Source of the DNA: Pseudomonas sp. S04
GTDB taxonomy: Bacteria > Pseudomonadota > Gammaproteobacteria > Pseudomonadales > Pseudomonadaceae
Direction: 5' to 3'
Assembly: GCF_009834545.1 (NCBI RefSeq)
Contig: NZ_CP019427.1
Span: 4,532,001 to 4,596,000, forward strand
DNA: 64,000 bases
Positions 61,543-64,000 of this stretch are shown piece after piece (within the stretch, counting starts at the first letter, position 1; the number at the start of each line of letters is the position of its first letter). The position numbers and the translations under genes are program-made. Under the pieces are notes generated by a model. That model searched no databases. It saw nothing but the letters and a program-made list of their open reading frames with translations, and had not been told where the DNA came from.

Positions 61543-62594
61543 CCTTGTTGCCAGAACGGCATCTTCTCGTCGACTGGCTCAACGAAGCCATCACGGCGGG
61601 CGCCCGCAGGGCGCCTGCGTGTCTAGAAGTCGGTATTTCGCTACGCACGCTACAGCGCTGGAGCCTGCCCGAAGCAATGTTGGCAGATGGGCGCACCACG
61701 ACGGTGAGGCCAGTGCCGAGTAACGCCCTGAGTGATCTTGAGCGCCAAGCTATCCTGGTCTTGTGCAACAGCAAGGCCTACGCACATCTGCCACCGAGCC
61801 AGATCGTGCCACGGCTCGCTGACGAGGGACGTTACATGGCATCGGAGGCAACCTTTTACCGAGTGCTGCATGCGGCAGATCAGCAGCATCATCGTTCCCG
61901 CGCCAAACGCCCGCATCGCCATGAAGCACCCACCACTTACGCGGCGACAGCCGCCAATCAGGTGTGGTCTTGGGATATTACGTACCTGCCGTCGCCGGTT
62001 CGTGGGAAGTTTTACTACCTCTATTTGATCGAGGATATCTACAGCCGAAAGGCCGTGGGCTGGGAAGTTTACGAGGCAGAAAGCGGTGAAAAAGCAGCCG
62101 TCCTACTGCAACGAAGTGTCACTCGAGAGAAGTGCTGGCGTCAGCCGCTGGTGCTTCACTCGGACAATGGCGCACCGATGAAATCGGTGACGTTACTGAC
62201 CAAGATGTACGACCTGGGTATCACGCCATCGAGAGGAAGACCTCGGGTAAGCAACGACAATCCTTACTCGGAGTCGCTGTTTAGAACGCTGAAGTACTGC
62301 CCGCAGTGGCCGCAGGATGGATTTAGCAGCCTGGATGACGCGCGTATCTGGGTGAGGAATTTTATGGCCTGGTACAACACCGAGCATCGTCATAGCCGAA
62401 TCCGCTTCGTGACACCCGCCCAGCGCCACGAGGGAAATGACCGGGAAATCTTGGCCCGGAGGGCGGCAATCTATGGGCAAGCGAGAGAAAAAAGGCCTGA
62501 AAGATGGTCAGGTGAGACACGCAACTGGAACCCAATCGGGACGGTGTATCTCAACCCCGAAAGGGAGCTGACAGTTGTCGTGAAGGTCGCCTAG
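61539..62594 (+). CDS. IS3-family transposase OrfB (DDE integrase core)
   Basis: 351 residues if started independently at TTG 61539; otherwise as the C-terminal part of OrfAB. N-terminal HTH_21-type (AITAGARRAPACLEVGISLR), then the rve core: first Asp in VWSWDITYLPS, second in LHSDNGAPMKS, Glu in NDNPYSESLFRTLKY. Complete catalytic triad, so the element may be active. C-terminal part PERELTVVVKVA ends 31 bp from the right terminus. Confidence 0.9.
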   Translation: MTLLPERHLLVDWLNEAITAGARRAPACLEVGISLRTLQRWSLPEAMLADGRTTTVRPVPSNALSDLERQAILVLCNSKAYAHLPPSQIVPRLADEGRYMASEATFYRVLHAADQQHHRSRAKRPHRHEAPTTYAATAANQVWSWDITYLPSPVRGKFYYLYLIEDIYSRKAVGWEVYEAESGEKAAVLLQRSVTREKCWRQPLVLHSDNGAPMKSVTLLTKMYDLGITPSRGRPRVSNDNPYSESLFRTLKYCPQWPQDGFSSLDDARIWVRNFMAWYNTEHRHSRIRFVTPAQRHEGNDREILARRAAIYGQAREKRPERWSGETRNWNPIGTVYLNPERELTVVVKVA

Positions 62595-62632
62595 CAAGAC
62601 GGGCGACACGACAACTACCTTGAAAAACGCCG

Positions 62633-62988
62633 ATCCTGGGCGCCCCGTTAACCACGCTGGCCGGAGTCCGATATTGATTTGGGGGGTAAACCGGCAGGAC
62701 GCCGGTTTAGCCGCACTGGGCCAGGGATGGCCCATTGCGGCGGCCCCCCAAATCAATGTCGGAGTACGGGCATGCCGAGCCTAAGCGAGGCACCAAGTGG
62801 TGGGGCAAAAGCGTTTTGCTTACTTTTGCGCTGTTCAAAAGTGAGCCGCCGTCAGGCGGAACCATAGGAGGCAGTTACCGAAGAAATGGATATGTACTCG
62901 GCCTGATCCAACATCCTGGTCGGCCCTCCTGGTCGGCCCACAAATGCAACGTCGCACCACAGTTATGTAGATACCGATACCGCAATGA
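62633..62988. repeat. Long imperfect inverted repeat, right arm
   Basis: Inverse of 60466-60783 with internal divergence (blocks such as CGGCAGGACGCCGGTTTAGCC differ between arms). Also contains internal small dyads GATTTGGGGGG / CCCCCCAAATC (near 62678-62758). No gene is supported in 62595-63017. Confidence 0.85.
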
Positions 62989-63017
62989 GAACGGAACATT
63001 CAACAGTGTGGCGGCAG

Positions 63018-63731
63018 CTAGACCACATCCACCCCGACATGAATCGCATCATGCCGCCAGAACTCCAGGTCACAATCGATCAGCCGCTGATGCTGATCGT
63101 AGTTGACCCGGGCGATGCGCAACCCCGGGCTGCCCAACGACACCCGCAAGGCCGCCGCCGCATCCACCGGCAATGAGGTCGGCACGATCTCGAAGCGCAC
63201 CCGCCCATAGTGCAAATCGTAATGCCGGGCATACAACTCGGTAATCGACTGATTCAGATCCAGCTGCAGAATCCCCGGGAAATACTGCGGGTTCAGGTAG
63301 TGCTCCACATACAGCACCAGTCGCCCATCAATACGCCGAGCGCGGCAGATCTGGATCACACTCGACAGCGCCGGCAGCTGCAGCCAGGCACACACGGCTG
63401 CCGACGCCGGCTGCAGACGCGCCGAGATAACCTCGGTCGACGGCTCCCGCCCCTGGGCACTGACCATGGCGTGAAAGTGACTGCGCTGCATCAGGTTGTA
63501 AGCCAGCCGGGGTGGAGAGACGAACCAGCCACGGCGCTCCTCCCGATAAATCTGGCCTTGGGCCTCCAGTTGCAACAGCGCTTCACGCACGGTAATGCGT
63601 GTGGTGCCGAACAGCTCACTGAGCTTGCGCTCGGCCGGCAGCTTGCTGGCAGGCGCCAGCAGACCGTGGTCAATCTGCTCTTGCAGGACTTGGCCAATGG
63701 CTGTCACCGCGCGGGTTGCCTCTTCACGCAT
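63018..63731 (-). CDS. GntR-family regulator, HutC/UTRA type
   Basis: 237 residues from the ATG at 63731 (AAAGG upstream). Winged HTH of GntR (LLAPASKLPAERKLSELFGT, TTRITVREALLQLEAQG), then a UTRA ligand domain (ELYARHYDLHYGRV, YVEHYLNPQYFPG, LRIARVNYDQHQRLID). PhnF/HutC-type; the ligand is unknown. The regulated genes are probably to the right, outside the window; the adjacent IS-related DNA cannot be the target. Confidence 0.88.
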   Translation of the reverse strand: MREEATRAVTAIGQVLQEQIDHGLLAPASKLPAERKLSELFGTTRITVREALLQLEAQGQIYREERRGWFVSPPRLAYNLMQRSHFHAMVSAQGREPSTEVISARLQPASAAVCAWLQLPALSSVIQICRARRIDGRLVLYVEHYLNPQYFPGILQLDLNQSITELYARHYDLHYGRVRFEIVPTSLPVDAAAALRVSLGSPGLRIARVNYDQHQRLIDCDLEFWRHDAIHVGVDVV

Positions 63732-63734
63732 CAA

Positions 63735-64000
63735 GGTTACCTTTCTGGACTAGACCAGCACTGTTTCGGGGCCGGAGTGCGCCAAAAAACGCCTCCTCTA
63801 AGCTAGTGCAAGCCTAGGCACAACATATGACTGATCGATGACAAAGCCGCCCAACGGCAGCATCTAAGCACTGCAATTGTGCGGCCAAGTCCCGGTAAAC
63901 CGGCCTCCTCCCGATGGTCTACGCTTATCTCGTTGTCACCCCTAGCGAGCGAAAAAAAGCCTTGGGCTGGGGCCGCCGACATCAAAGTGTCATCCAGCCC
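63735..64000. other. Gene-free upstream region at window end
   Basis: 266 bp upstream of the divergent GntR gene. No convincing ORF. It likely holds the promoter and operators for GntR and a rightward gene outside the window. A CTAGTGCAAGCCTAG near 63801-63815 is a weak dyad. Confidence 0.5.

Larger units (their letters stand above)
60978..62625 (+). mobile_element. IS3-family insertion sequence
   Basis: About 1.65 kb. Left terminus TGTCAGGGTAGTTGTCGTGTC and right terminus (read inward) TTTCAAGGTAGTTGTCGTGTC are inverted repeats with few differences over about 26 bp. They enclose orfA and orfB transposase genes with a -1 slippery heptamer between them. No clear target duplication is visible. 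Nested between the long inverted arms at 60466 and 62633. Confidence 0.85.

Overview
The window looks like chromosome from a Pseudomonas of the P. fluorescens group. The support is high GC with G/C-rich third codon positions, P. fluorescens-type REP palindromes (GCGGGCAAGCCCGC and GCTGGCTTGCCAGC cores), and recognisable Pseudomonas genes and gene orders: pap, mnmC, the N-acetylglutaminylglutamine amide (NAGGN) operon, folE/smr, aroC/prmB, minCDE/rluA and a purine-to-glyoxylate operon. Everything here was read by eye from sequence and translations; no search was run.

Layout. 1-7000: the 3' part of fumC, an EamA exporter, a thiolase, an array of sixteen ~133-bp units each holding two inverted REPs (3299-5455), and polyphosphate:AMP phosphotransferase. 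7135-19425: mnmC, then a ~4.9-kb decayed phage-type island (9254-14169) sitting exactly at the start codon of the NAGGN amidotransferase gene and flanked by a 19-bp direct repeat; then the NAGGN operon (amidotransferase, synthetase, M42 peptidase), yheU and a divergent csrA paralogue. 19500-28200: ordinary housekeeping and small membrane genes, an LTA-synthase-like sulfatase, an ankyrin protein, a FATP-type acyl-CoA synthetase and a stand-alone LuxR HTH. 28369-39049: an acireductone-dioxygenase-like cupin that has lost three metal ligands, coupled to an MFS transporter; aroC, prmB, smr, folE, and an aminotransferase/MarR divergent pair with two symmetric operators. 39131-50349: purine catabolism (two NCS2 permeases, UraH, PuuE, UraD, Alc, AllA, PuuD, two tandem Tsx-like porins) with three TTGTAYACAA boxes. 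50352-60427: patatin, LpxL-type acyltransferase, minCDE, rluA, a glycosyltransferase-like protein, M18 aminopeptidase, MscS channel. 60466-62988: an IS3-type element with a -1 slippery site between ~320-bp inverted arms. 63018-63731: a HutC-type GntR regulator.

How the genes work together. The purine block would import oxidised purines/urate and convert urate through 5-hydroxyisourate, OHCU, allantoin, allantoate and ureidoglycolate to glyoxylate and urea. The NAGGN block makes a dipeptide osmolyte; its original leader has been cut off by the island. The island carries a degraded lysis cassette (Rz/Rz1 intact, endolysin broken), a truncated integrase, three small broken genes, and one intact AT-rich operon of three exported proteins (10472-11947), which is the best candidate for an undescribed function.
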